26,260 nt of DNA from a virus, in IMG/VR virus record IMGVR_UViG_3300017752_002101, positions 1-26,260 of that record, one strand, 5' to 3'. The notes under the pieces were generated by a model, which saw nothing but the letters and a program-made list of their open reading frames with translations, was not told where the DNA came from and made no database searches. A program made the position numbers and the translations under genes. Shown one piece after another: positions 14,706 to 21,396 of the stretch. How positions within the stretch are numbered: the first letter of the stretch is position 1; each line of letters opens with the position of its first letter.

Positions 14706-15422
14706 TTAGCCTATTTCTTTTTTAGCAGCTCCGTTATAGTCTGAGCACTGTAGACCTCTTCTAGTAAGCATTGTTTTCACGCCTCTTACTGTTTTGCCGA
14801 TTTCATCAGCAATTTCTTCAACAGTCATGCCGTCAATGTCGACACCTGCTAAAGGGTCAGCTTTACTTGAACCTTTGGTTTCTTTCTGCTTAGGAATAGC
14901 ATTGATTTCACCAGCTCTTAAGAGTGATAAAGCTTTTCCTCTGATTGAATTTACGCTTCTGCCCATAGCTTCTGCGATATCTTCAATAAATGCACCATCA
15001 TTTACTAATGATACAAATTGTCCTTCTTCTTCCTCGTTGTAAGACTTAACAGTCTCAACTTTAGGTGCAGGTTTAACATGTTCTGTTAACTGCATAGAAA
15101 GGATTTTACCTTGAATTGACTTAGCTGAAAAAGCTCCGCCTTCAAAGTTTGATGCAATTTCTGCATATGTGTAAGAGCCTGAGTTATCCTGCACAAATGT
15201 TGCAAGAGTTGCTTCTTGTTCATCTGAGAAAGACTTAGAAGCTGAAGCAGAAGCTAGTTCTACATCATAACCCATTTTTCTTAATTTACTAGATACACTT
15301 CTTACTGAAGTTTCTAGTTGCTCTGCTGCTGAAGCAACAGTAGTTTGTGAGATAGGGGACTCACTGCCCACAAAAGAAGTCAATTCTGAAGTTCTTTCGT
15401 CTGTCCATTTTGGTAATGCCAT
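14706..15422 (-). CDS. Tandem helix-turn-helix repeat protein
   Basis: A 238-residue protein built of about four related units of 45-55 residues. Units 1-3 begin with an acidic-aromatic motif (KWTDER, SFSDEQ, SYNEEE) and end with a recognition-helix-like segment: SVRSVSSKLRKMGYDVE, AKSIQGKILSMQL, SVNSIRGKALSLL. Unit 4 has only the second half, IADEIGKTVRGVKTMLTRRG. The pattern resembles Myb/SANT-like or sigma-like HTH arrays seen in marine phages. It should bind DNA, as a transcription regulator or a nucleoid-type protein. A GGAG lies ten bases before the start. It follows ligase B in the P3 operon and is closed by a strong terminator, as is its single-repeat relative at 21397-21864. Confidence 0.75.
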   Translation of the reverse strand: MALPKWTDERTSELTSFVGSESPISQTTVASAAEQLETSVRSVSSKLRKMGYDVELASASASKSFSDEQEATLATFVQDNSGSYTYAEIASNFEGGAFSAKSIQGKILSMQLTEHVKPAPKVETVKSYNEEEEGQFVSLVNDGAFIEDIAEAMGRSVNSIRGKALSLLRAGEINAIPKQKETKGSSKADPLAGVDIDGMTVEEIADEIGKTVRGVKTMLTRRGLQCSDYNGAAKKEIG

Positions 15423-15424
15423 TT

Positions 15425-16183
15425 TTAATTTTCTCCAATTAAATGTTTAATATTACTTATTATTATAACACCTCGGTCACGAGCTGTTTGCGTCTTTGCT
15501 GACTCTATGCCTGACTCATTTATAAGATGAGTACATTCTTTTGTCAGACTTGATTTTACTACGAATCCATACTGTTCTAATACTTTAGTAGCATGAGCTT
15601 TTGTAGGGTAGCTTCTTAACTTACCACTTATACATACAACACCAGTGACCTCTTTCTTTTTACTAATTTTATTATTCCAATTGAAGGGTAATGTGTCTTT
15701 GTATCTGTTAGGATAAAATTCTGTTTCCATGAAATTTACCAAGTTAGCTGATGCTTTTGGTCCGATACCTGCCTCAGTACAACTGTTCTCGCTAATATCT
15801 TCGATGTTTGATATTGTATCGCATAATTTTTGAGAAGCCGACCGACCAATAAGTGGTATTGAGAAAGCAGGTAGAATATCTACCAACTTGCTACTCTTAG
15901 ACTTTTGTAATTCATCATAGAGTTTCTCAGCTAATTTTTCACTGTGAATCTTATCCTGTATATCTGATACAGTAAGTTCATAAAGCTCGGGCAGGGATTC
16001 GATACCTAACTTAGAGATAGTCGAAGGCCCAAGCCCTTTTATTTTAAGAGTAGAGGAAAAAGACTCTAACTTTTTAGTCCACTGTGCAGGACACTTTGTG
16101 TTTCTGCAGAACAACTGCTCGTTTACTAACTCCAGTATGGAGTCACAACAAGGACAGTTAGTCGGTGGTGTAATCGTTGTCAT
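15425..16183 (-). CDS. ligB: NAD-dependent DNA ligase subunit B (Zn, HhH, BRCT)
   Basis: A 252-residue protein equal to the C-terminal half of a bacterial LigA. The zinc finger is CPCC at 11-14 with CRNTKCPAQ at 26-34. Helix-hairpin-helix repeats follow (FSSTLKIKGLGPSTISKLGI, later GIGPKASANLV). A BRCT domain covers about 178-252 (VTGVVCISGKLRSYPTKAHA...CTHLI...). It has no adenylation lysine and cannot ligate alone; the catalytic half is the gene at 19728-20666. Such two-gene ligases are known in T5 and other phages. The start has GAGAG about seven bases upstream and a leader of about 20 bases from promoter P3. Confidence 0.9.
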   Translation of the reverse strand: MTTITPPTNCPCCDSILELVNEQLFCRNTKCPAQWTKKLESFSSTLKIKGLGPSTISKLGIESLPELYELTVSDIQDKIHSEKLAEKLYDELQKSKSSKLVDILPAFSIPLIGRSASQKLCDTISNIEDISENSCTEAGIGPKASANLVNFMETEFYPNRYKDTLPFNWNNKISKKKEVTGVVCISGKLRSYPTKAHATKVLEQYGFVVKSSLTKECTHLINESGIESAKTQTARDRGVIIISNIKHLIGEN

Positions 16184-16210
16184 TTCTTTTCTCTCTCAAA
16201 TATATAATAT

Positions 16211-16239
16211 ATTATACAAAAAGTTTAAGCATCTGTCAA
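16211..16239 (-). promoter_or_regulatory. Promoter P3 (sigma70-like)
   Basis: On the minus strand, TTGACA (16234-16239) and TATAAT (16211-16216) are 17 bases apart and preceded by TAGTTC; the spacer has CTTAAA. The predicted start is near 16204. It drives ligB and the tandem-HTH gene up to T1. The TGA of the small upstream ORF is part of the -35 box. Confidence 0.92.
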
Positions 16240-16346
16240 GAACTATTTTTGAAATGCTCAGGAAAATTTCCACATTCAAAATTTACTACTCCTCGTAGAT
16301 GTGGGTATCTTCTACCACATTTCGATTGTCCCACTGAAACTTCCAT
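16236..16346 (-). CDS. Possible 36-residue Cys-containing protein
   Basis: A short frame in the 175-base gap between SGNH hydrolase and ligB. It starts with ATG at 16344-16346, 12 bases after the hydrolase stop, and ends at a TGA that forms part of the P3 -35 box. The peptide begins MEVSVGQSKCGRRYPHL and continues GVVNFECGNFPEHF, with two cysteines, a basic centre and no membrane segment. AAAGG lies almost against the start codon, which is poor spacing, so reinitiation after the hydrolase is the likelier way to translate it. It is supported by position and a protein-like composition only; it could be chance. Confidence 0.45.
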   Translation of the reverse strand: MEVSVGQSKCGRRYPHLRGVVNFECGNFPEHFKNSS

Positions 16347-16358
16347 GCCTTTAGTTTT

Positions 16359-17192
16359 TTACTTAAAAACGTTATCCAATTTTTTATCATATATATCCTG
16401 TATTATTTTATCGGCCATTGCTTGATGACCTTCCTCTAACGGATGGTCCATTGGACCATATGGCTTCTTCAATACTAATTTTGTTAGTTCGTAAAAGCCG
16501 TTATCTTGTAACTCAGGTATTTCTTTTAAGAAATCTTCCTTTGTCATATTGTATTGTTGTTCCCAGACTACGTTTGCACCTTCTCTTCTTTTTTCATTCA
16601 AAGAATCTAAGGCACAATCTATTTGTCCTTTACTCATGAAGTAGTATAGATGTGGTATATTCATGCTATTTAATAATCTTCTAAGATAAATCATCTGCAT
16701 ACACATTTCATGTAGATTCCACTTGATAGTTCTACAATCTTTCATGTAATGTCTCCAACCTTCATATTGATTTCTAGTCATATCAGGGTGGCAGTAAATA
16801 TCGCTTCTTTTAATCTCTAGTTTTCTTCTATCAAAAGCAAAACGAATATGTCCTACTTGTCTCCATACTCCTAAATTATTTAAGTACTCTTGTCTATTCG
16901 GTCCAGACCACAATATAATAGCTAACTTAGGTTTCTTTGGCATCATCAACATATCTGTACTGGTAACTCTTAGTATTCTATCATTACCGCCACCAATTTT
17001 TGATGACCTTCCCCATGTCTGGTCAAAGTGTTCTGCAACTAAATGTGTATAACATCCTCGGAATCTATCTTTCAATTCCATTCCTTGTGTAAAACTGTCT
17101 CCATTATAATATATGTCAGGCGCAGAACTATTATAGCGTTTGCACTCTCCTGGATTATCTACATAATTTAAATCTAATACTGATTCACTCAA
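16359..17192 (-). CDS. SGNH/GDSL-like hydrolase
   Basis: A 277-residue protein with the SGNH blocks. YYNGDSFTQG (28-37) carries the nucleophile Ser33, KIGGGNDRIL (65-74) provides a Gly and Asn70 for the oxyanion hole, and PMDHPLEEGHQAMA (247-260) stands where the catalytic Asp-His block is expected, although here Asp and His are adjacent. There is no signal peptide, so it acts in the cytoplasm or on the assembling virion. SGNH enzymes are esterases, often acting on acylated sugars. It is ATGA-coupled to the carbamoyltransferase upstream (17189-17192), which suggests both decorate or trim the same glycan. Confidence 0.75.
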   Translation of the reverse strand: MSESVLDLNYVDNPGECKRYNSSAPDIYYNGDSFTQGMELKDRFRGCYTHLVAEHFDQTWGRSSKIGGGNDRILRVTSTDMLMMPKKPKLAIILWSGPNRQEYLNNLGVWRQVGHIRFAFDRRKLEIKRSDIYCHPDMTRNQYEGWRHYMKDCRTIKWNLHEMCMQMIYLRRLLNSMNIPHLYYFMSKGQIDCALDSLNEKRREGANVVWEQQYNMTKEDFLKEIPELQDNGFYELTKLVLKKPYGPMDHPLEEGHQAMADKIIQDIYDKKLDNVFK

Positions 17193-18535
17193 AATACTTT
17201 TACTCCATAACTCTTTTCAAACTCTTTGGCATCTTCCCAAGTATTTACCATGGGTTGCCCTTTAATATTTAAACTTGTATTCAATAACATAGGTACTTTA
17301 GTAGCCTCGTAGTACGCCTCTAGTATAGGTCGTAGTATTGACTTAGAGTCTTTTCTAACCACTTGTACTCTTGCAGTTCCGTCGATGTGTGAGACACTAC
17401 TGTAGTCGTGTTTTGCCTTTGAAACATACTGCATATACTCGTTAGCATACCCTTCAAAATATTCATCTACAAACTCCTCAAGTATCGCGGGGGCAAAAGG
17501 CCTGAACTTCTGTCTGCGTTTGATATCATTGACTGTGTCTTTAATATCGTAACGGACATCGCCAAGCAGACTACGATTACCAAGCGCCCGAGGGCCAAAC
17601 TCTGCTTTTCCATTTGCTACTCCTACTACTTTATTATTAATTATTTCTTCTACTACTTTTATGGGGTTTACCTCTCTATCTATATCGTACCCTAAGTAGC
17701 AATCCTCAAACTTTATTCTTTGTTCTGTGTGTGCCAGTATACAGCCTAATGAACTCCCTGCGTCTCCAGGGCTTGGGAATATCCACATATCATCAAACAT
17801 TGCACGAATCTTACTATTTGCTACACAATTAAGTGCAACTCCACCAGCATATGCAACTTTTGGCCCATACTTACGAGCCTTTGCAAATATTTCCATGAGT
17901 TCATTTTCTAAGTGTGCTTGTGCTGACGCTGCTATATCTTCAGGTGTTTCCCAAAACCATTTACGCATAGGAATACCTTTGTGATGGTTGTTGTTAATAA
18001 AGTCTAGCATATCAATAGTTACATCTCCATATGCTGCCATGCCCATTGTAATATACTCATCTTCGTTGGGTTTTAATCCTATTCGTTTCGTAATAGCACT
18101 ATAAAATAATCCTAGTGACCATGGGTACTGACGACTCCATACTTTTTCTCCATCTACCCAAATACTTGCAGTGTCAAACTCTCCTATTGCATCTATGACA
18201 ACTGTGCTGTCAGGTACGAAAGGAGCAGTAAAATAAGCACTGGCGTAGTGACTTTTATGGTGAAGTATATCTCTGACATCGTACGCTCTGCCATTCTCTG
18301 TCGCTGCCAGTCCGTACATGTCTCGTCTGCAATTCTTGATTTCAGTATGTTCGTAAAATATTGTTTTATCATATGCGTACTCATTATATGCGTGTTCTTT
18401 TACCCACTGCGGCACCCACGCATCATTCTTTTTGCGTGTCATTCTCTCTATGTGACTTGCGAATAATATTCGTTGGTCTCTTACAACTGCAATAGCTGCA
18501 TCGTGAAAGCCTTCACTAATCCCTAAATATGTCAT
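17189..18535 (-). CDS. Carbamoyltransferase, NodU/CmcH family
   Basis: A 448-residue enzyme that would use carbamoyl phosphate and ATP to carbamoylate a hydroxyl group. The frame extends upstream to 18724, but those 63 codons overlie the nuclease gene; the family start MTYLGISEGFHDAAIAVV is at 18535, and I use it. The Kae1-like N-terminal half has the metal-binding HHKSHYASA (92-100), VVIDAIGEFD, EYITMGMAAYGD and YAGGVALNCVANSKI. The C-terminal part has GKAEFGPRALGNRSLLGD, FRPFAPAI and LNTSLNIKGQPMV, all typical. At 448 residues it is shorter than NodU or TobZ, mainly through short loops. Similar genes occur in marine phages. The start overlaps the nuclease gene by 20 bases. Confidence 0.9.
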   Translation of the reverse strand: MTYLGISEGFHDAAIAVVRDQRILFASHIERMTRKKNDAWVPQWVKEHAYNEYAYDKTIFYEHTEIKNCRRDMYGLAATENGRAYDVRDILHHKSHYASAYFTAPFVPDSTVVIDAIGEFDTASIWVDGEKVWSRQYPWSLGLFYSAITKRIGLKPNEDEYITMGMAAYGDVTIDMLDFINNNHHKGIPMRKWFWETPEDIAASAQAHLENELMEIFAKARKYGPKVAYAGGVALNCVANSKIRAMFDDMWIFPSPGDAGSSLGCILAHTEQRIKFEDCYLGYDIDREVNPIKVVEEIINNKVVGVANGKAEFGPRALGNRSLLGDVRYDIKDTVNDIKRRQKFRPFAPAILEEFVDEYFEGYANEYMQYVSKAKHDYSSVSHIDGTARVQVVRKDSKSILRPILEAYYEATKVPMLLNTSLNIKGQPMVNTWEDAKEFEKSYGVKVF

Positions 18536-18896
18536 TCTTTTTGGGAAAACTTTGTAGAATCTTTGATTCCATACTAAAGCATTCCGTATGCCCTCCAAAA
18601 TGGTGCTGTGTTTTATGTCTATCATCCTGATACATCTTGTGTAGTTTCTGTTCCCATCTCCAGCAATCGTATATCGTCCCCTGCCAAAGTCTCTGTATTC
18701 TGATGTCGTAGTTTGTAAACCCACGCCCTCTTTTTACTGCGTCTTTGAATGTTCGCCCTTTTGCGATGCCGACCTTTATTGTTTCTCGTTCCCATGTTTG
18801 CATGTTTACCAGTACTATTCCGTATAGTATGCCGTCTTTTTCTTTTTCCCATGGATGGTTATTGAAAAAGGTTTGATTATATACTCCGCCACTCAT
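18516..18896 (-). CDS. GIY-YIG-like nuclease, T5orf172 type
   Basis: A 126-residue protein with the order of a compact GIY-YIG/T5orf172 domain: GILYGIVLV as first strand, TIKVGIAKG as the second strand with the YIG-like triad, an Arg-containing helix (DAVKRGRGF), WRWEQKLHKMYQ with a candidate metal-binding Glu, and GHTECF near the end. These nucleases often act as free-standing homing endonucleases in phages. The ATG at 18896 overlaps the preceding stop as ATGA and has GGGAG as ribosome site; an in-frame GTG four codons earlier is less likely. It sits inside the cargo block between the ligase halves, consistent with a mobile history. Confidence 0.72.
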   Translation of the reverse strand: MSGGVYNQTFFNNHPWEKEKDGILYGIVLVNMQTWERETIKVGIAKGRTFKDAVKRGRGFTNYDIRIQRLWQGTIYDCWRWEQKLHKMYQDDRHKTQHHFGGHTECFSMESKILQSFPKKNDIFRD

Positions 18897-19093
18897 TTCC
18901 ACTCCCACCCTTCTTCGATTGAAGACTGACAGCCTTGGATAAAATCTCTATCTTCTTCTGAGAGAACTGACCAAAATTTACTGATAGTTAGTGTATACTC
19001 CATGCACCCGTTGGGGTCTACGATATGAACATTGTTATTCATCATGAATTCTAGTACATCTAGTTTTTTCTGTATCTTCTCTCTTAGTATCAT
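18893..19093 (-). CDS. Unknown 66-residue protein
   Basis: A small, mostly helical protein (LREKIQKKLDVLEFMMNN, then ISKFWSVLSEEDRDFIQ, then an acidic Trp-rich tail). No cysteine pair, membrane segment or known motif is evident. The start and stop are both ATGA overlaps, with the sulfotransferase before and the nuclease after, so it is firmly part of the P4 operon. I recall similar small proteins with FWSxLSExDRDY in marine phages, without a known role. Confidence 0.7.
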   Translation of the reverse strand: MILREKIQKKLDVLEFMMNNNVHIVDPNGCMEYTLTISKFWSVLSEEDRDFIQGCQSSIEEGWEWK

Positions 19094-19731
19094 ATCTTAT
19101 ACTTATACTTAGGATTAATATAGTTATCAAACATTTTTTGATTATCAACTCCTAAACCAAAGTAATCTTGTACTTTATTAGTATAGATATCTTCGTAGTA
19201 TGTCACTTCCAGTCCTAGATGATGAGCAATAAGTTTTAGCATATCACTACTTTGTTCTTCTTTCATTTTTAGTTGCTTCCATGTTTCAGTATCGGGTATT
19301 ATGGAAGGAGTATACTTATATGCTCCTCTCCACTTTCCAAAGTACTGTGCATGTAATGCACTACTAACTCTTGCATCTATATCTCGTCTATCAAGTACGA
19401 TTACTTTATCAAACTTTTGTGCAAATCTATACCAAAATACAACCTCACTAGCATTGTCTAACCAGTCCAATCCTTCACAATTATATTTAGGTTGTGGTTG
19501 ATTCCAGTAGAATCCTAAGTACTGCTGTACATTTACTATGGATTTAACTACCATGTTGTCAGGCATGTTTTGATAAGTAAAATTATTGTATGCTTCACTA
19601 CGATACTCAGGTCTTAACTTAAGTCCTCTGTTCCATGGCTCAGGAACAACATCATAATCTAGTCCTTCTCCGAGTCCTAACATAATATTTGTACTTCCTG
19701 TCCTGCCATTAGCAAGAATTAGTATTCTCAT
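19090..19731 (-). CDS. Sulfotransferase-like protein
   Basis: A 213-residue P-loop protein. The N-terminal ILANGRTGSTNIM (GRTGST at 9-14) is the PAPS 5'-phosphosulfate loop of sulfotransferases, where RxGST is usual. A later segment VIVLDRRDIDARVSSAL supplies the Arg and Ser that bind the 3'-phosphate. The family moves sulfate from PAPS to a hydroxyl, often of a sugar or lipid. It is short for the family, and has no membrane anchor. It is ATGA-coupled to ligase subunit A before it and to the small gene after it. The acceptor is unknown; carbamoyltransferase and SGNH hydrolase downstream suggest a shared glycan. Confidence 0.75.
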   Translation of the reverse strand: MRILILANGRTGSTNIMLGLGEGLDYDVVPEPWNRGLKLRPEYRSEAYNNFTYQNMPDNMVVKSIVNVQQYLGFYWNQPQPKYNCEGLDWLDNASEVVFWYRFAQKFDKVIVLDRRDIDARVSSALHAQYFGKWRGAYKYTPSIIPDTETWKQLKMKEEQSSDMLKLIAHHLGLEVTYYEDIYTNKVQDYFGLGVDNQKMFDNYINPKYKYKI

Positions 19732-20666
19732 ACTCTTCTCACTATTCTAGGTATGATTTCTCCACTACGAATAACTTCTACTCCACATCCAATCTCAAGG
19801 TCTAGTGCCTCGATATATCCAATGTTATGTAGAGTTGCTCTACTTACTGTCGCTTCTCCAATGATACAAGGCTCTAGAATCGCAACTGGCGAAACAGCAC
19901 CTGACTTCCCGACATTCCATTCAACGTCCAAGAGCCGAGTAACTACTCCAGCCTGTCTTGTTTTTAAAGCGAAACTACCTCTAGGGTGGTGTGCTGTGTA
20001 GCCTAATTTTTCAAAATATATATTAGAGTCGACTCGTACAACTTTACCGTCCTGAGGGAATTCACGATAATCACTTTGTGTGACAGTGTTAAATCCCATT
20101 TCTTTTACCATGCCCATATCGGCAGTCCACTCAGCACAAATTGCTGGTTGAATACCATAAGCTATAAATGTTAGGTTACGGGATTTAAATTCTTCTAAGT
20201 CTTTTAGATTCAAAGCACCACTTGCATAGTTTCTAGCATTTGGTATTGTTTTAGGAGCAACGATTTCTCCAGTAATCTGTTTGACACCTTTGCTCCATAT
20301 TTCATTTGGCACTAAAGACTTTATTTTATCAGTAATATCTAGCCCTGCTTTACCATCTCCACGAGTTAACGCCTGTGTTAGTACGCCTTCTATATAAGTT
20401 ATAGACACAGCTGCACCATCCATCTTGGCAGTCATTATGTGTGGTTGATTGATATCCCAATTAGGTTCTTCATCTTCGCCTACAAAGACTTTCTGAAGTG
20501 AATACATGGGGAAGGGGTGTTTAAATCTTTCCTCTGTGACATCATACCCAACTTTATTTTCAAGTTCGGTATTTTCCACGAGTCTATCGTATACTTCGTC
20601 AGGCAATATTGGATTGCCTTCTGCATACTTTTGATTACACAATTCTAGGTATTCTGTCTTGTTCAT
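19728..20666 (-). CDS. ligA: NAD-dependent DNA ligase subunit A (adenylation and OB)
   Basis: A 312-residue catalytic half of a split LigA. The NMN-binding Ia domain is short but recognisable (ILPDEVYDRL), followed by HPFPMYSLQKVF. The adenylated lysine is Lys81 in TAKMDG. Other motifs are LTRGDGKAGLDIT, ITGEIVAP, FALKT and VEWNVGKSGAVSPVA, then the OB fold with TVSRATLHN and EVIRSGEIIPRI. It ends where the zinc finger would begin; that half is ligB at 15425-16183. The ATG begins seven bases after the -10 box of P4, at the predicted transcription start, so the mRNA would be leaderless. No other in-frame start fits the family. Confidence 0.93.
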   Translation of the reverse strand: MNKTEYLELCNQKYAEGNPILPDEVYDRLVENTELENKVGYDVTEERFKHPFPMYSLQKVFVGEDEEPNWDINQPHIMTAKMDGAAVSITYIEGVLTQALTRGDGKAGLDITDKIKSLVPNEIWSKGVKQITGEIVAPKTIPNARNYASGALNLKDLEEFKSRNLTFIAYGIQPAICAEWTADMGMVKEMGFNTVTQSDYREFPQDGKVVRVDSNIYFEKLGYTAHHPRGSFALKTRQAGVVTRLLDVEWNVGKSGAVSPVAILEPCIIGEATVSRATLHNIGYIEALDLEIGCGVEVIRSGEIIPRIVRRV

Positions 20667-20672
20667 ATGAAT

Positions 20673-20701
20673 ATTATACAGAATTTTTAAGGATTTGTCA
20701 A
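20673..20701 (-). promoter_or_regulatory. Promoter P4 (sigma70-like, leaderless)
   Basis: On the minus strand, TTGACA (20696-20701) and TATAAT (20673-20678) are 17 bases apart, preceded by TAGTCC and with CTTAAAAA in the spacer. Six bases separate the -10 from the ATG of ligA, so the expected +1 falls on the A of the start codon. Confidence 0.92.
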
Positions 20702-20717
20702 GGACTATTTTTTGGTG

Positions 20718-21020
20718 CTATAGGTATATCTCGTCTAACACTTCTTTGAAATGAGTTTCTAGTACTCCTTTGACTTCTGATATAGAAAGTATCTCTACTA
20801 ATGCCTCAAACAGTCCACGACTATTATTAAAATCTAAAGGCATGGCTATGCCGTCCTTAGTAGGTTTCCATTCTTCGTCAAAGTCTTGATAATATTTTCT
20901 AATATGTAAATACTCTGTTCCACGAAAGGTATTTATCATAACGAATACTTTTTCATGTTTAGCTTCGTTATAACTTATTTCCTTTTCATAAACAGCAGGT
21001 GCTTCATGTAATTCTATCAT
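20718..21020 (-). CDS. PC4/p15-like transcriptional coactivator
   Basis: A 100-residue protein. The segment LHIRKYYQDFDEEWKPTKDGIAM (38-60) has the PC4 pattern: an (I/V)RxYY strand, an acidic turn, then W-K-P-x-K-x-G-I. The family forms dimers that bind single-stranded DNA and can affect transcription; T5-type phages also carry PC4-like proteins. The rest (LFEALVEIL, then VLETHFKEVLDEIYL) is helical. The start overlaps the previous gene by 17 bases. It ends just before the P4 -35. Expression may depend on readthrough of T2 because no promoter is seen close upstream. Confidence 0.72.
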   Translation of the reverse strand: MIELHEAPAVYEKEISYNEAKHEKVFVMINTFRGTEYLHIRKYYQDFDEEWKPTKDGIAMPLDFNNSRGLFEALVEILSISEVKGVLETHFKEVLDEIYL

Positions 21021-21276
21021 TTTTCAATATCCTTGCTAAAGGAAGAATAGAAGTTACACTCTCAGGAGATAATAGTCTATAGGAGTCAGTATCCCAGCAA
21101 AACAATAGAACTTGTCTATCGCTTGGCTTTGCTCTGTTCCTTTTTTCCTGTATATATTTATTATCAAAATCTCTAGTGCAGACATTATATTTCATTCTGC
21201 GACTATTTTTGCTACGATAGGTGACTACAGCGTCACCAGCATCGTCAATTTTTTTAACAAAATCGTCTTTTTTCAT
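21004..21276 (-). CDS. Unknown 90-residue protein
   Basis: Not recognised with certainty. The N-terminal half is basic (YRSKNSRRMKYNVCTRDF, then EKRNRAKPSDR), and the C-terminal half is a strand-rich segment VLLFCWDTDSYRLLSPESV ending in a PLARIL turn. A WDxDxYR segment after a VLLF strand is reminiscent of small SH3-like phage proteins such as the gene at 5427-5681, but identity is low. The start has AAGGA four bases upstream. It is the first gene after terminator T2. Confidence 0.65.
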   Translation of the reverse strand: MKKDDFVKKIDDAGDAVVTYRSKNSRRMKYNVCTRDFDNKYIQEKRNRAKPSDRQVLLFCWDTDSYRLLSPESVTSILPLARILKNDRIT

Positions 21277-21352
21277 GCGTTCCTTGTTGGTAGGTTAATA
21301 TCTATTACCGTCCAATCATGGTATCGCTTTGTAAGGTGATTCTTTTAGATGC

Positions 21353-21386
21353 AAAAAAGTGCGGGCAGTCCGAAGACTACCCACAT
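21353..21386 (-). terminator. Rho-independent terminator T2
   Basis: On the minus strand GTGGGTAGTC and GACTGCCCGCAC pair around a TTCG tetraloop with about ten pairs, two of them G-T, and are followed by six T. It lies 10 bases after the stop of the small HTH gene and ends the P5 transcript. Between it and 21276 I see no gene and no convincing promoter. Confidence 0.92.
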
Positions 21387-21396
21387 TCCAGGGGTA

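Noticed and set aside
18193-18384. A 63-codon minus-strand frame with a hydrophobic C-terminus
   Set aside because: It lies wholly inside the carbamoyltransferase, whose motifs are clear in the main frame.
18536-18724. 63 extra N-terminal codons of the carbamoyltransferase
   Set aside because: They overlie the nuclease gene and precede the family-typical start MTYLGISEG.
18622-18852. A 76-codon basic minus-strand frame
   Set aside because: It lies within the GIY-YIG-like gene in another frame; the Arg/Lys richness is a by-product.
21277-21352. Possible promoter or ORF between T2 and the 90-residue gene
   Set aside because: I see only weak partial boxes, and the only ATG gives four codons.
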